This document shows, one piece after another, positions 1-10,090 of a DNA stretch of 64,000 bases (position 1 is the stretch's first letter; each line of letters begins with the position of its first letter). The notes beneath the pieces are model-generated. The model was not told the DNA's origin. It did no database searches and saw only the letters and a list, made by a program, of their open reading frames with translations. The stretch is from Elephas maximus indicus. Its lineage: Eukaryota > Chordata > Mammalia > Proboscidea > Elephantidae. The position numbers and the translations under genes are program-made. The stretch is from contig NC_064823.1 of NCBI RefSeq assembly GCF_024166365.1, positions 3,528,924 to 3,592,923 on the forward strand. Reading direction: 5' to 3'.

Positions 1-1120
1 CTCACAGATGCAAATTGCCAGAGCTCTCTTGTAAACATTGGAGTCTATCTGTGGGACTCTGATATTGCTGGGTAAAATTACATTCATTATTTTATTTGGT
101 CACAAACTCCTTTTATTTCTGCTATACCAGGTATGTTATTCTAAGCACTGAAAAGATAGAGAAGCTACCTGCCTTTATGGAGTTTTCATTTTATCAGCAG
201 ACAGACAACAAACAAAATAATTAGAAGAAAATTACAGACTTGAAAGTGCCATGAAGGAAATGAAGAGAAATGGAAATTGGAGGAGGCTGCCTTTAGAAAG
301 GGTCAGAGAAGGTCTCCCTGAGGGGATGACAGTCAGCTTACAGCCTGAAGGAAGGGGCCAAGTCAAGAGCTGGAGAAGTTGGGTTAGAGCCGCTGGCATC
401 TCAGGAAGTCCAAGGATTCTGAGCACGCTGGTGGTTTTGAAACTCCCTATTCTAATTACTCTAATAAAGTCAATGAGAACTGTCCAGGGGCAGTTAAAAG
501 TTAAAGCAACTTACTTTGGAAAAGAAAATAATAGCAAGAAGATGCCCAAGAAATCCTTTCCTGACAGGCAGTTGGCCTAATTCAGCCCTTCATAATTGAA
601 ATCCAGCGGGTCAGATGGCAGAGCCTGAGTCCCATTATCGAAAAGCACTTTTCTTATTAGTTGTTAATGTGGTCTTACCTAACAAGGAACAATTACTCTC
701 ATTCACGCCCTTAGGGACAAAGGGTGACTTGAAATAAGGTTAAGAAGCCTTCTTCTAAAGAACATTTTATCTGAAATTCCTCAGTTGATGGTAAAAATTA
801 TAAGAAAGAGAATAATGGCAGTGCCTTTGGAAGCCACTGGATTTTGCTTTTATTTAAATCGTAGCAATCAAGTGTCAGACCCAAATAAGGCAATGAAATT
901 TACCAGAAAGCAAAGGGGATGGGATTTCTCCGACTGAGGTAACAGGTGCTATGTCTGAGTCCCTGTTAAAGTGACAGACAGGGTTTGGGTAAAGCCCTCA
1001 GCTTGCCAAGGATGCCCCAGTCAAATAGAAAGTGGATGTTTGTAGAGCTGCTACATATAAACATTAGCACTATATCCTTCGAACGTTTACGAAAAGGACA
1101 TGGGTTGTTGGAACAAATAC
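1..1120. other. unassigned non-coding DNA
   Basis: AT-rich sequence with no repeat family, RNA gene or convincing exon that I recognise. The short open frames on both strands near 230-580 lack splice-site support and resemble chance frames. Confidence 0.5.
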
Positions 1121-1124
1121 CTAT

Positions 1125-1330
1125 AGGCTCTGCTCTCTATCTGAAAGCTAATTTTTCCCTGTATTGGTTAAGGACAAGTTGGACAAATTCTCTGTATCTT
1201 AGTTTCCTCATCTGTAAAGTAGGAATTAATGACAGAACCTACCCCATAGGAAGATTTTAAATTCTATAATTATACACACAACATAATGTAAGTGTAAAAC
1301 TTAAAACGGTACTTGTCACATAGTAAGGGC
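1125..1330 (+). repeat. MIR-type SINE, old and degraded
   Basis: The core 'cctcatctgtaaagtagga' followed by 'cacatagtaagggcac' matches the conserved MIR core and its 3' 'gtgcctggcacatagtaag' region. This is an ancient mammalian tRNA-derived repeat. Divergence is high, so the 5' limit is uncertain. Confidence 0.7.
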
Positions 1331-1344
1331 ACAAGACGTATTAG

Positions 1345-1870
1345 CTATAATGTTTTTTAATGTTTTATTGTGATTTTGGAGAAAATTTACATGGCAAACT
1401 AGGTTCTCATTTAACAATTTCTAGACATATTATTCATACTGGTTACACTTTCGCAATGTGTCAGCCTTCTCATTATTTCCATTCTGGTTGTTTTCCTCCC
1501 ATTAATCTTGCTTCCCTATCCTCCCTTACTTCTCATCTCTGGTCTAGGGTAAATGTTGGCCATTAGGTCTCATTTAGATTATTTGGAGGAGCACAGGTGA
1601 TGTTATTTATTTTATGAGCCACTCTGTCTTCTGGCTTATAGATGACCACCGGGACTGGTTTGAGTCCCAAGTTTAAAGGATATTCCAGGGCAATAGTCTC
1701 AGCAGTTCCTCTAGTCTCTACTGGTCCAGTAAGTCTGGACTTTTTTAGATATTTGAGTTCTCTTCTATGTTTTTCTTCCATTCTATCCGAGACCATCCAC
1801 AGTCCTGCACCGCATAACATCCGTTCAGGCAATGTCTGGGCACATATACGTCTGTGGTCCTGTGATGTTA
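1345..1870 (-). mobile_element. L1 3' UTR fragment, older lineage-specific subfamily
   Basis: Begins with 'ttattgtgattttggagaaa', a diverged form of the reversed L1 3' end seen at 9765 and 12854 in this window, and later carries 'ggtccagtaagtctggac', which corresponds to the 'accattaagtctgg' block of the younger copies. No ORF2 is retained. The open frames here on both strands are frames across non-coding UTR. Confidence 0.6.
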
Positions 1871-2043
1871 AAATAAAAAAACAAAACCAAACCCATTGCC
1901 ATTGAGTCAGTTCCAACTCATAGCCACTCTATAGGACAGGGTAGAACTCCCCCCTAGGGTTTCCAAGGAGCAGCTGGTGGATTCGAACTGCTGACCTTTT
2001 GGTTAGCAGCCGAGCTGTTAACCACTGCACCACCAGGGCTCCT
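1871..2043 (-). mobile_element. AfroSINE-type SINE
   Basis: Reference entry for the short AfroSINE form. Read on the minus strand it starts at about 2043 with the tRNA-like head 'gagccctggtggtgcagtgg', has the B-box-like 'cagttcgaatccaccag' region, then a body ending in 'gagtcggaatcgactcga'-like sequence and an A-rich tail at 1871-1890. The element is RNA polymerase III type, non-coding, and depends on a LINE for movement. It abuts an L1 insertion site at 2067. Confidence 0.9.
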
Positions 2044-2066
2044 AAGGTTACAATAGAGTTCAAAAA

Positions 2067-2997
2067 TCCTGATTGGATTTACTGATTAGGTAGTAGATAA
2101 GAACTACTTTAGGTGAAAGGAAGGACAATACTCAATACAGGGAAGGTCAGCTCAACTGGACTGGACCAAAAGCAAAGAAGTTTCCTGGATAAACTGAATG
2201 CTTTGAAGGTCAGCGGAGCAAGGGCAGGGGTTTAGGGACTATGGCTTCAGGGGACATCTAAGTCAATTGGCAAAATAAATTCTATTAAGAAAACATTTTG
2301 CATCCCACTTTGAAGTGTGGCGTCTGGGGTCTTAAATGCTAACAAGCGGCCATCTAAGATGCATCAATTGGTCTCAATCCACCTGGATCAAAGGAGAATG
2401 AAGAACACCAAGGTCACAAGATAATTATGAACCCAAGAGACAGAAAGGGCCACATGAACTAGAGACTTACATCATCCTGAGACCAGAAGATGACTGCCCT
2501 GACAGGGAACACAACAGAGAACCCCTGAGGGAGCAGGAGAACAGTGGGATGCAGACCCCAAATTCTCATAAAAAGACCAGACTTAATGGTCTGACTGAGA
2601 CTAGAAGAATCCCGGCGGTTATGGTCCCCAAACCTTCTGTTGGCCCAGGACAGAAACCATTCCCGAAGACAACTCATCAGACAGGGAATGGACTGGACAA
2701 TGGGGTTGGAGAGAGATGCTGATGAGGAGTGAGCTGCTTATATCAGGGGGACACTTGAGACTGTGTTGGCAACTCCTGTCTGGAGGGGAGATGGGAGGGT
2801 AGAGAGGGCTAGAAACTGGCAAAACCGTCACGAAAGGAGAGACTGGAAGGAGGGAGTGGGCTGATTCATTGGGGGAGAATAAATGGGAGTATGTAGTAAG
2901 GTGTATATAAGTTTATATGTGACAGACTGACTTGATTGGTAAACTTTCACTTAAAGAGCACAATAAAAATTATTAAAAAAAAAAAGTCCTGATTGGA
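2067..2997 (+). mobile_element. 5'-truncated L1 (3' UTR only) with target-site duplication
   Basis: The inserted segment 2078-2986 is flanked by an 11-bp direct repeat, 'tcctgattgga', at 2067-2077 and 2987-2997. It ends with 'aaactttcacttaaagagca', an AATAAA-like signal and a poly-A tract. The same 3' UTR occurs reversed at 12854 next to ORF2, which shows it is L1. No coding sequence remains. Confidence 0.85.
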
Positions 2998-3029
2998 GAA
3001 TGGGATGTAGTGAATGCAAGAGCTTTCCA

Positions 3030-3985
3030 CACGCAACATGTGAATCTCACAGCTCCTATATATGAAGCCAGTGGTACAGTACATATATAATCTATAATAC
3101 ATATGTCTTGATAATCAAACACATATGTTACTGGCTTATGTATGTACTGTACTTTCTATCTAAAAAGTTTACTGTATAACAATGTATGCTTCGACTTATA
3201 GGCAGCAGAATCCAATCTTATGTTAGGCGCATCTCTTGAGTGTTGTAGCATTATCTGTTTAACTTTCTTTCAAAAATATTACTGTGAAATGCATCAGGGC
3301 TCCCAGACTTGGCAAAAACCAGTGCTAGTGATAGCAGCAGCAAGAGGCAAAGGAGAAGTATCAATTTGGAAATGAAACAAAAGGTTATTAAATAACATGA
3401 AGGTGGAAAATCAGTGAATGCTACGGCTGGAGATTTGGGCATGTTGCACTCTACAATCATGATGACCCTCAAAAACAAAGAAAAAATTCTCCAAGGTATT
3501 AAAGGATCGATTCCACTGAAAGCTAAATGGCTTACAAAAATACGAGAAGGACCTATGTCAGATATGGAGAAATTGCTAATGACATGGATTGAGGACCAAA
3601 CACAAAAGTGAATCCTTCTCAGCACGTTGAAGATCACTGCTAAAGCACAAAGCTTAAAGAAAACACAGGACCAGACTATGACATGGTGTTCACAAAACAT
3701 CCAAATCACATATCATCCTATTTCACAAAACATACCGTGGACACTGAGGCCCTGGTGGCACAATGATTAAGAACTTGGCTACTAACCAAAAGGCCAGCAG
3801 TTCAAATCCATCAGCCACTCCTTGGAAACTTTACGGGGCAGTTCTACTCTGCCCTGTAGGGTAGCTATGAGTCAAAATCGACTAGACGGCAAAAGGTTTG
3901 GTTTTTTTGGTTTATCGTGGATGTTAAGTGACATATGACTATATTGTGTCTCTGGTCAGAACAGTCAGTAGTGGTGGCCAGGCAC
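3030..3985 (+). pseudogene. Tigger-type DNA transposon with dead transposase, split by a SINE
   Basis: Frame 3291-3611 translates to a pogo/Tigger transposase segment. It has the helix-turn-helix-like region around 'LEMKQKVI' and the hallmark 'REGPMSDMEKLLMTWIEDQT'. A stop follows 'QTQK' where family members continue, and an upstream stop interrupts the frame at about 3400, so it is inactive. The family uses a DDE transposase that cuts and pastes at TA. A 12-bp inverted repeat, 'gtacagtacata' at 3074-3085 and 'tatgtactgtac' at 3141-3152, lies upstream. The SINE at 3746-3914 sits inside, flanked by similar 'taccgtggaca'/'tatcgtggatg'. Outer limits are approximate. Confidence 0.8.
3746..3914 (+). 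mobile_element. AfroSINE-type SINE inside Tigger
   Basis: Runs from 'aggccctggtggcacaatg' to 'atcgactagacggcaaaagg' and a T-rich 3' tail 'gtttggtttttttggttt'. The flanking imperfect duplication shows it landed in the Tigger copy after that element was already in place. Confidence 0.85.
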
Positions 3986-4109
3986 CATCTCGTTCTTCTT
4001 GTCTCAAGGTAGGTATGCTCATGGTTCATGTAGACTATTCAAAAATTAGTCCTGTAGACTTTGAGTCTTTGGTTTCCTTCTGTCTTTTTTTCTCCGGGTG
4101 CATAAAGAT
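3945..4109 (-). mobile_element. L1 3' UTR fragment
   Basis: 'gtggccaggcaccatctcg' and the following 'ttcttcttgtctcaagg' match the reversed L1 3' UTR block that at 13340 reads 'gtagccgggcaccatgta'. It is short and degraded and points opposite to the L1 piece that follows at 4121. Confidence 0.5.
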
Positions 4110-4662
4110 CAATAGTTGTAAACCAGAGACTCCATCAGCTTGAGAATGGAAGAACCAGATGGTACCCGGCTACCACCAATGATTGCCCTGACAGTGAATA
4201 TAACAGAGAATCCCTGATGGAGCAGGAGAAAAGTGGAATGCAGACCTCACATTCTGGTAAAAAGACCAGACTTAATGGTCTGACTGAGACTGGAGGGACC
4301 CCACAGGTCATGGCCCCCAGACTCTCTGTTAGTCCAAAACTAAAACCATTCTTGATGCCAACTCTTCAGACAAAGATTAGACTGGATGATAAGACATAAA
4401 ATGATACTGGTCAGGAGTGTACTTCTTAGCTCAAGTAGACACATGAGACTATATGGGCAGCCCCTGTCTGGAGGTCAGATGAAAAGGCAGAGGTTGAATG
4501 GACATGGGAAATATGGGGTGGAGAGGAGGAGTGTGCTGTCACATTGTAGGGAGAGCAACTAATCACATAACAATTGTGTGTATAAGTTTTTGTATGAGAA
4601 ACTGACTTGAATTGTAAACTTTCACTTAAAGCACAACAACAAAAAAAAAAACAATAGTTGTA
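4110..4662 (+). mobile_element. 5'-truncated L1 (3' UTR) with target-site duplication
   Basis: Segment 4121-4651 is bracketed by 'caatagttgta' at 4110-4120 and 4652-4662. It contains the 'gaccagacttaatggtctga' block and ends 'actttcacttaaagcacaac' plus poly-A, as in the copy at 2078. Only about 530 bases were copied, a typical L1 5' truncation. Confidence 0.85.
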
Positions 4663-5405
4663 TCTTAGATGCCCGTTCACAATAGCTGTAATTATTAAGG
4701 TGAATTCAGTGTTCCGTTCCTGCAGTTAAATTAGTATTAGACTCTCAGATTTGAAGACAAAGCTCACGTCATTTTCATTCTTGAGTATTCAGCACTCAGT
4801 TTCTTCCAAATAAAACAACATATCTACACTGGATTAAATTGTAATTAAACTAAAATTAGCATATCTACAGCAGAGTCCTCTTTGATGGACACAGACATTG
4901 CTTATTTTGTTTAAAACGATTTCCAGGGTCAGCGGATGTGCTCCTGCACATCTGTACCACGATAGCTCTAAGCACCACGGTCATCATTAGAACAGAGTTG
5001 ACTGTATTTTAAAATTACCTTGGTTGAAATACCACCCAGCCATCCAGAATGCAAGCATAAATACGGGATAAAACTCCACACAGTTTTGTCTGCAGGAAAA
5101 AAATAAAGTCACAGGTTATTTTATGAGAAAGCCATAGACTAGAGCATCATTTTTTTCATCTAGAGGTAAACATCCAGTCTATTCTTACAAAACCATATAA
5201 GAATGTACATGAAGAGCTTAAACAATCATTACATTTAAAATGAGTTTTTCGAGGTGGAATTCAGACATGGTTTAAACCTCAGAGCAAAAGAATCACTCTC
5301 CTACATGTAAGTTGCCAGCAGTAGAAATGAATCATAGCTCTTTTCCAAAAGACAGTCTGTGAGATGGTCCTGATTCTGAGCCCTGAACAACATTCTATAT
5401 CTTAT
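4663..5405. other. unassigned non-coding DNA
   Basis: No recognisable repeat or exon; AT-rich, with no frame above about 60 codons that looks coding. Confidence 0.5.
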
Positions 5406-5409
5406 GTAC

Positions 5410-5573
5410 CAAAAAAACCAAACCCGTTGCCATTGCATCAATTCCGACTCACAGCGATCCTATAGGAAAGGGTAGAATTGCCCCATAGGGTTTCCAAGGA
5501 GCAGCTGGTGGATTCGAACTGCTGACCTTTTGGTTAGCAGCCAAGCTCTTAACCACTATGCTACCAGGGCTCC
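5410..5573 (-). mobile_element. AfroSINE-type SINE
   Basis: Short form as at 1871. The tail 'aaaaaaaccaaacccgttgc' is at the low-coordinate end and the head 'gagccctggtagcatagtgg' at the high end. Full length and only moderately diverged. Confidence 0.9.
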
Positions 5574-6733
5574 ATACCTTATCTAAAGAACCCGAAAATT
5601 AACTCAATTCATATTAAGTGAATTTCATTCAAAAAATTCTCTCATATCCATTGCCTTCCTCTTCGGTCACTCAGTAACATTAAAAAGTGGTCTGTAGACA
5701 ATCCTTCTAAAACCTCCTGAAGTAAATTAATGAGTATATTTCATTCCCATTTTACTGAGGAAGAAACTAAGGAATCAAACGTAGACAACATCTGGTTTCA
5801 AAGCTTTGTCCTAATGTCAAGTCAAATTGCCTCTATTCATAGGAGACTTGGATGGAAAATGTGATACTATTTTAAGCAAAAGGGAATAATTCTTTGGGAA
5901 CTATAATTAATTCATCTGCACCTAGAAAAGGGAAAAAAGGTGAATTATATTCATCCTCCTTCCTGTGCTACACCCCCAAGTAGTCTTGGTTAGGTTAGCA
6001 GAGGTCTTTGCTGGCAATATTACAACCATCAAGAACTTTAATGTGATTTGGTAATGAGGTCTTGAGTAGACCTTGGTGGAAAAATCATAGTCTGAAGGAT
6101 TATAAATGATCCCACATCCTTCCTTAAAGCCTTAATGCTTAAGGACTTAAGGCTATGAGGCAGTTGACCCAGAAATAGTTGATGCTTGTTCATGAAGACC
6201 TAGGTCTCCTAGTCCAGGTCACCATGGGTTATCTTTTGTTACTTAATGAAAAAAGAGAGAGCATTATTACAAAGCATAATTCTTCCTTCATTCTCCATAA
6301 TGCCACAAGGAATTGTGGATGGGTCAGCTCAACCTTATTAGCTTAAGCCTCACTACATGAGAAAAAGCTCCTCCTTAATAATTCAATTATCTCCTAAAGC
6401 TGGATAAGAAAACTGCATCATCACCAGACTCAATGGTTGGTGAAGAATCCTGAGGCACAAATGGAAAACTTTAATCCCTCCAGCAGAGATGAATGTGAGG
6501 TTACCTACACAGCTGTCTGAGAGCTATGAGAGGGATAAGAGACACAAAAGAACATCGGAAATGGCTAATGGGAATGCAAAATTGCCCTCCTCTTCATTTT
6601 CTTACTGTTGTCCTTAAAGCTTTGCCTAGAGCCTGACACAGATGTCCTCACAAACCACAGGCACAACTTTCTAGTATTCAGAGACGTAACCAAGATTTTT
6701 TTTGTTTGTTTATTTTTTCTGCTGTTTCCTAGC
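5574..6733. other. unassigned DNA with a possible MIR remnant
   Basis: A MIR-like stretch on the minus strand, 'cccattttactgaggaagaa', lies at about 5690-5830. The rest shows no family I can name and no exon with both splice sites. Confidence 0.4.
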
Positions 6734-6773
6734 TGTCATGGTTAGTTTTATGTGTCAGCTTGGCTAGGCTATT

Positions 6774-6946
6774 AAAAAAAAAAAAAAAAAAAAAACCGTT
6801 GTGTCATCAAGTTGATTCCAACCCGTAGCGACCCTAATGGACCGAGTAGAACTGCCCCATAGGGTTTCCAAGGAGTACCTGCTAGATTCGAACTGCCGAC
6901 ATTTTGGCTAGTAGCTGTAGCTCTTAACCACTACACCACCAGTGCT
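6774..6946 (-). mobile_element. AfroSINE-type SINE
   Basis: Poly-A tail at 6774-6795, head at about 6946. Inserted in the 5' part of the LTR-like repeat, whose sequence resumes with 'cccaattattcaatcaaaca'. Confidence 0.9.
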
Positions 6947-7231
6947 ACCCAATTATTCAATCAAACACTAATCTAGACACTGTGAAGGTATTTTTTAGAT
7001 GCAGTTAAAATCTATCAATCAGTTGACTTTAAGGAGATTATCCTCAATAATTTGAGTAGCTTCATCCAATCAGTTGAAAGGCCTTAAAAGCAAAACTGAG
7101 GTTTCTCTAAGGAAGAACTTCTACCTCAAAACAGCAGCATCAACTCCTGCCTGAGAGTTTCCACCCTGCCAGCATACCCTACACATTTTGGACTTGCCAG
7201 CCCCCCATTCACATTAGCCAGTTGTGTGAGG

Positions 7232-7259
7232 GATATATATATATATATATATATATATT
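7232..7259. repeat. (AT)n microsatellite
   Basis: About 14 uninterrupted AT units near the 3' end of the LTR-like repeat. Human relatives of this repeat also carry an AT-rich run at this place, so expansion probably started from the element's own sequence. Confidence 0.95.
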
Positions 7260-7302
7260 CTCCTGCTGAGTTTATCTCTCTGGAGAACCTTAACTGATAC
7301 AC

Positions 7303-7794
7303 CATCTTTGGCATTATTTTGCTTTTGATATTTGCCTTTTTACTAATTTGTCTTTAAATTTTTAAGTTGTTATGACAGGTTAAGTGAAAAGATTTATAAA
7401 TTTGTATAATTACAGGTATGTAAAAAATAAATGGCTTCCCAATATTTCCTTTCCTTTGGCTAAATCCATGGACCTGTTCTCCACAAAGTCAAAGAGAGCA
7501 ATAGCTCTACTCTTCCCACAGTTCGTCAGGGCTTTTTATGACCCTTGCAGAAACAGAACACAATTGTCCCATCTTTTATTCAGTCTTGTAACACACCTTT
7601 TATTCCACAATTAAGGATTGTTCTGCTACAATATATTTTAATTAAAAATTAGCTGTGATGAAATTTTTTCAAAAGCACCTTTAAAAGCAGCCCACTTCAT
7701 TCTTCATAAAAGTCTAACTATTTAGAGATCTTCCTTTACACTAAAGTAGTGGCCTTGGTTTGGCACTTGAGGGCAGAGGGATAATATTGTATAA
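7303..7794. other. unassigned non-coding DNA
   Basis: AT-rich, no recognised repeat. The 76-codon frame at 7384-7614 has no similarity I recognise. Confidence 0.45.
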
Positions 7795-7961
7795 AAGCCA
7801 AAACCCAAACCCATTGCCATCGAATCGATTTGGACTCATAGCGACCCTATAGGACAGAGCAGAACTGCCCCATATGGTTTCCAAGGAGCACCTGGTGGAT
7901 TTGAATTGCCAATCTTTTGTTTAGCAGCCATAGGTCTTAACCACTGTACCACCAGGGTTTC
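7795..7961 (-). mobile_element. AfroSINE-type SINE
   Basis: First of three SINEs in 630 bases. Full length; head 'gaaaccctggtggtacagtg' at the high end. A/T changes at several body positions suggest moderate age. Confidence 0.9.
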
Positions 7962-7997
7962 CAATATTGTGTAAGAGGGTCCTAAACAAACAAATAA

Positions 7998-8160
7998 AAA
8001 AAATAGTCAAACCCATTGCCATCGAGTTGATTCCGACTCATAGTGACCCTGTAAGACAAAGTAAAATTGCCCCCATAGGGTTTCCAAGGAGTGGCTGGTG
8101 GATTTGAACTGCTGAACTTTTGGTTAGCAGCCAAGTTCTTTACTGCACCACCAGGGCTCC
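7998..8160 (-). mobile_element. AfroSINE-type SINE
   Basis: Same orientation as the copy ending at 7961, 36 bases away. Its tail carries an A-rich run, and its head lacks a few bases around the A box ('cttactgcaccaccag'-like). Confidence 0.88.
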
Positions 8161-8293
8161 AAGAGGGTCCTAGCCAAGCCCCAACAGCCAACCTGCAGCA
8201 CAGGGGCAGAGGCGGTGGGCCCACAGCCTTTTTGGGTATCTGTCTACACAAGTTGACATGCCTGTGTTCTTTTGTGTCTCTTATCTGAAAGAG

Positions 8294-8419
8294 AAGCCCT
8301 GGTGGTGCAGTGGTTAAGTGCTACAGCTGCTAATCCACCAGGCGCTCCTTGGAAGCCCTATGGGGCAGTTCTACTCTGTCCTAGAGGGTTGCTATGGGTC
8401 AGAATCCACTGGATGGTGT
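8294..8419 (+). mobile_element. AfroSINE-type SINE with internal deletion
   Basis: Head 'agccctggtggtgcagtgg' is followed by 'gctgctaatccaccaggcgc': the roughly 20 bases normally between 'gctgctaa' and 'tccaccag', including most of the B box, are missing. The tail half is normal. It forms an inverted pair with the SINE at 7998. Confidence 0.85.
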
Positions 8420-8424
8420 GACCC

Positions 8425-9110
8425 TAACACCTCATAGCATGTTTTCTCCTTTTCAAAATGGGTGATAGAGAGCTTGGCATACCTAATGTCATAATGATAC
8501 TCTAAGTAACCTGTAAGTTTTTTTTGCTTGGCATTTTGTACACTCTCACTTTCAATGTTCTGTTTTTATTACACCAGCTGCACTGGTCTCTTTCCAAAAT
8601 GGTTCGGGGCCTCCTCAGCTCTTGCAGCCTTGGTCTCCCTCTTCTGCTTTGTTCTCTTGGGGGTGGCCTTCAGCCTGCAAGGCGGCAGCTAAGAAAGCTG
8701 CCTGGCGCTTTTGATCTGCAACTTTCTTTCTTGCTCCTTATCTCCGTCAGGGTAAACTTGGCAGGCCAATTCCACTAGCCGAGAGACTTATAAGTTTGGT
8801 TTTTTGTTTTTGTTTTTGTTTTTGCCTGTTACAAACCTAAAGATTAGAGTCCAGATGTCTGGCATGCAAAGCTTTAGTCTAATAAACAGGTTCTTGTAGT
8901 TGTTTTGTGATATATGCTCATCAGACCATCTGTGGGCTGTGTGCTCAGAAACATTATGTAACCCTTGCAAAAATAATACACAAGCTCTGATGTAGAAATT
9001 GCCCTTCAGGACTCCGTAAAGACAGCTTGCGTTGCTGCTGGACTTCCTGTTGGTGTCACCTCCTAATAAACTTTCTCTCTCTTTCTGACTTGGAGTATGT
9101 TTCATTGCAC
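8425..9110 (+). mobile_element. ERV-like solo LTR
   Basis: Closely related to 34930-35607: both share 'caatgggtgat'-like, 'gtggccttcagcctgcaa'-like and 'attagagtccagatgtctg' blocks in the same order. A polyadenylation signal, 'taataaactttctctctc', lies near 9065, as expected for the R region. No gag, pol or env sequence adjoins it. Probably a class I (ERV1) LTR; ends are not defined. Confidence 0.6.
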
Positions 9111-9195
9111 GGACCCTAATCAGCCAACAATGGCAACAGGTTTGTTTTTTTGTTTTGTTTTGTTTTTTTTAATCTGAGAGAGGAAGGAAAGTGAC

Positions 9196-9580
9196 TGCTA
9201 TGGATTGAATTGTGTCACCAAAAAATATGTGTTGGAATCCTAACCTGTGGATCTAATCCTACACCTGTGCATATAATCCTATTTGAAAATAGGGTAGTCT
9301 TTGTTATGTTAATAGGGCCATGTCAGTGTAGGGTGTGTCCTAAATAAAATCACTTCTGAGACATAAAAAGAGCAAATTAGATGCAGAAGCAGGCACAAAC
9401 GGGGGAGGGAGACACCCCGTGAAGATTACCAAGAGACCAAGGAATCCCAGATCTACAGGAGCTGAGATGGAGACCTTCCCTCAAAGCTGACAGAGAGAGA
9501 GGCTTCCCTAGAGCCGGTGTCCTGAATTTAAAGTCACTCACATGTGGTATTTCTGTTACAGCTGCACTAGACAACTAACA
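9196..9580 (+). mobile_element. MaLR-like LTR
   Basis: Reference entry for this family. Starts 'tgctatggattgaattgtgt' and ends 'cactagacaactaaca', with TG...CA termini and an internal 'cctaaataaaatcacttctgag'-like region. Other copies here carry clean 5-bp duplications, which supports an ERVL/MaLR-class LTR. No duplication is visible for this copy. Confidence 0.7.
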
Positions 9581-9764
9581 CGGTGGCGTTTTAGGCAAGA
9601 AAGAGTGAAGAAATGAGGAGAACGAGGAGCATGTCTTATCCCCCTCCCCAACCCAAGGAACTGGTTTTAAATGTTAGTGGAGACCAGCCTGGCAGCTGAA
9701 AACCCATCTTTTTTTTTTTCTCTTAGGTTTCCCCAGATCATGCCGGGGTCTAGATTTTATCTGT
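9581..9764. other. short unassigned stretch
   Basis: Nothing recognised apart from a run of T at 9710-9720. Confidence 0.4.
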
Positions 9765-10090
9765 TTTTTAATTGTACTTTAGATGAAGGTTTACAAAACA
9801 AACTATCTTCTCATTAAACAATTAGTACACATATTGTTTTATGACATTGGTTACCAATCCCATGACATGTTAACACTCTCCTTTCTCAACCTTGGGTTCC
9901 CAATCACCAGCTTTCCTGTCCCCTCCTGCTTTGTAGTCCTTGCCCATGGGCTGGTGTACCTCTTTAGGCTCGTTTTGTTTCATGGGCCTGTCTAATCTTC
10001 GCCTGAAGGGTGAACCTCATGAGTGACTTCATTACGGAGCTAAAGGGGTGTCCACGGCCATACTCTCGGGGTGAAAGCCCATCTTCATTA
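9765..10090 (-). mobile_element. L1 3' UTR fragment, older subfamily
   Basis: Starts with the reversed L1 3' end 'attgtactttagatgaagg' followed by 'tacaaaacaaactatcttct', similar to the start of 1345-1870. The match fades near 10090. Confidence 0.6.

Larger units (their letters stand above)
6734..7302 (+). repeat. old LTR-like repeat, split by a SINE, with internal (AT)n
   Basis: Begins 'tgtcatggttagttttatgt' and ends 'ccttaactgataca', so it has TG...CA ends. Related copies are at 32070 and 52204. The family is common in mammals but I cannot name it safely; an ERVL/MaLR-class LTR is likely. A minus-strand SINE occupies 6774-6946. Confidence 0.6.

Noticed and set aside
1563-1916. 117-codon minus-strand frame
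   Set aside because: It crosses from L1 3' UTR into a SINE, so it is a chance frame.
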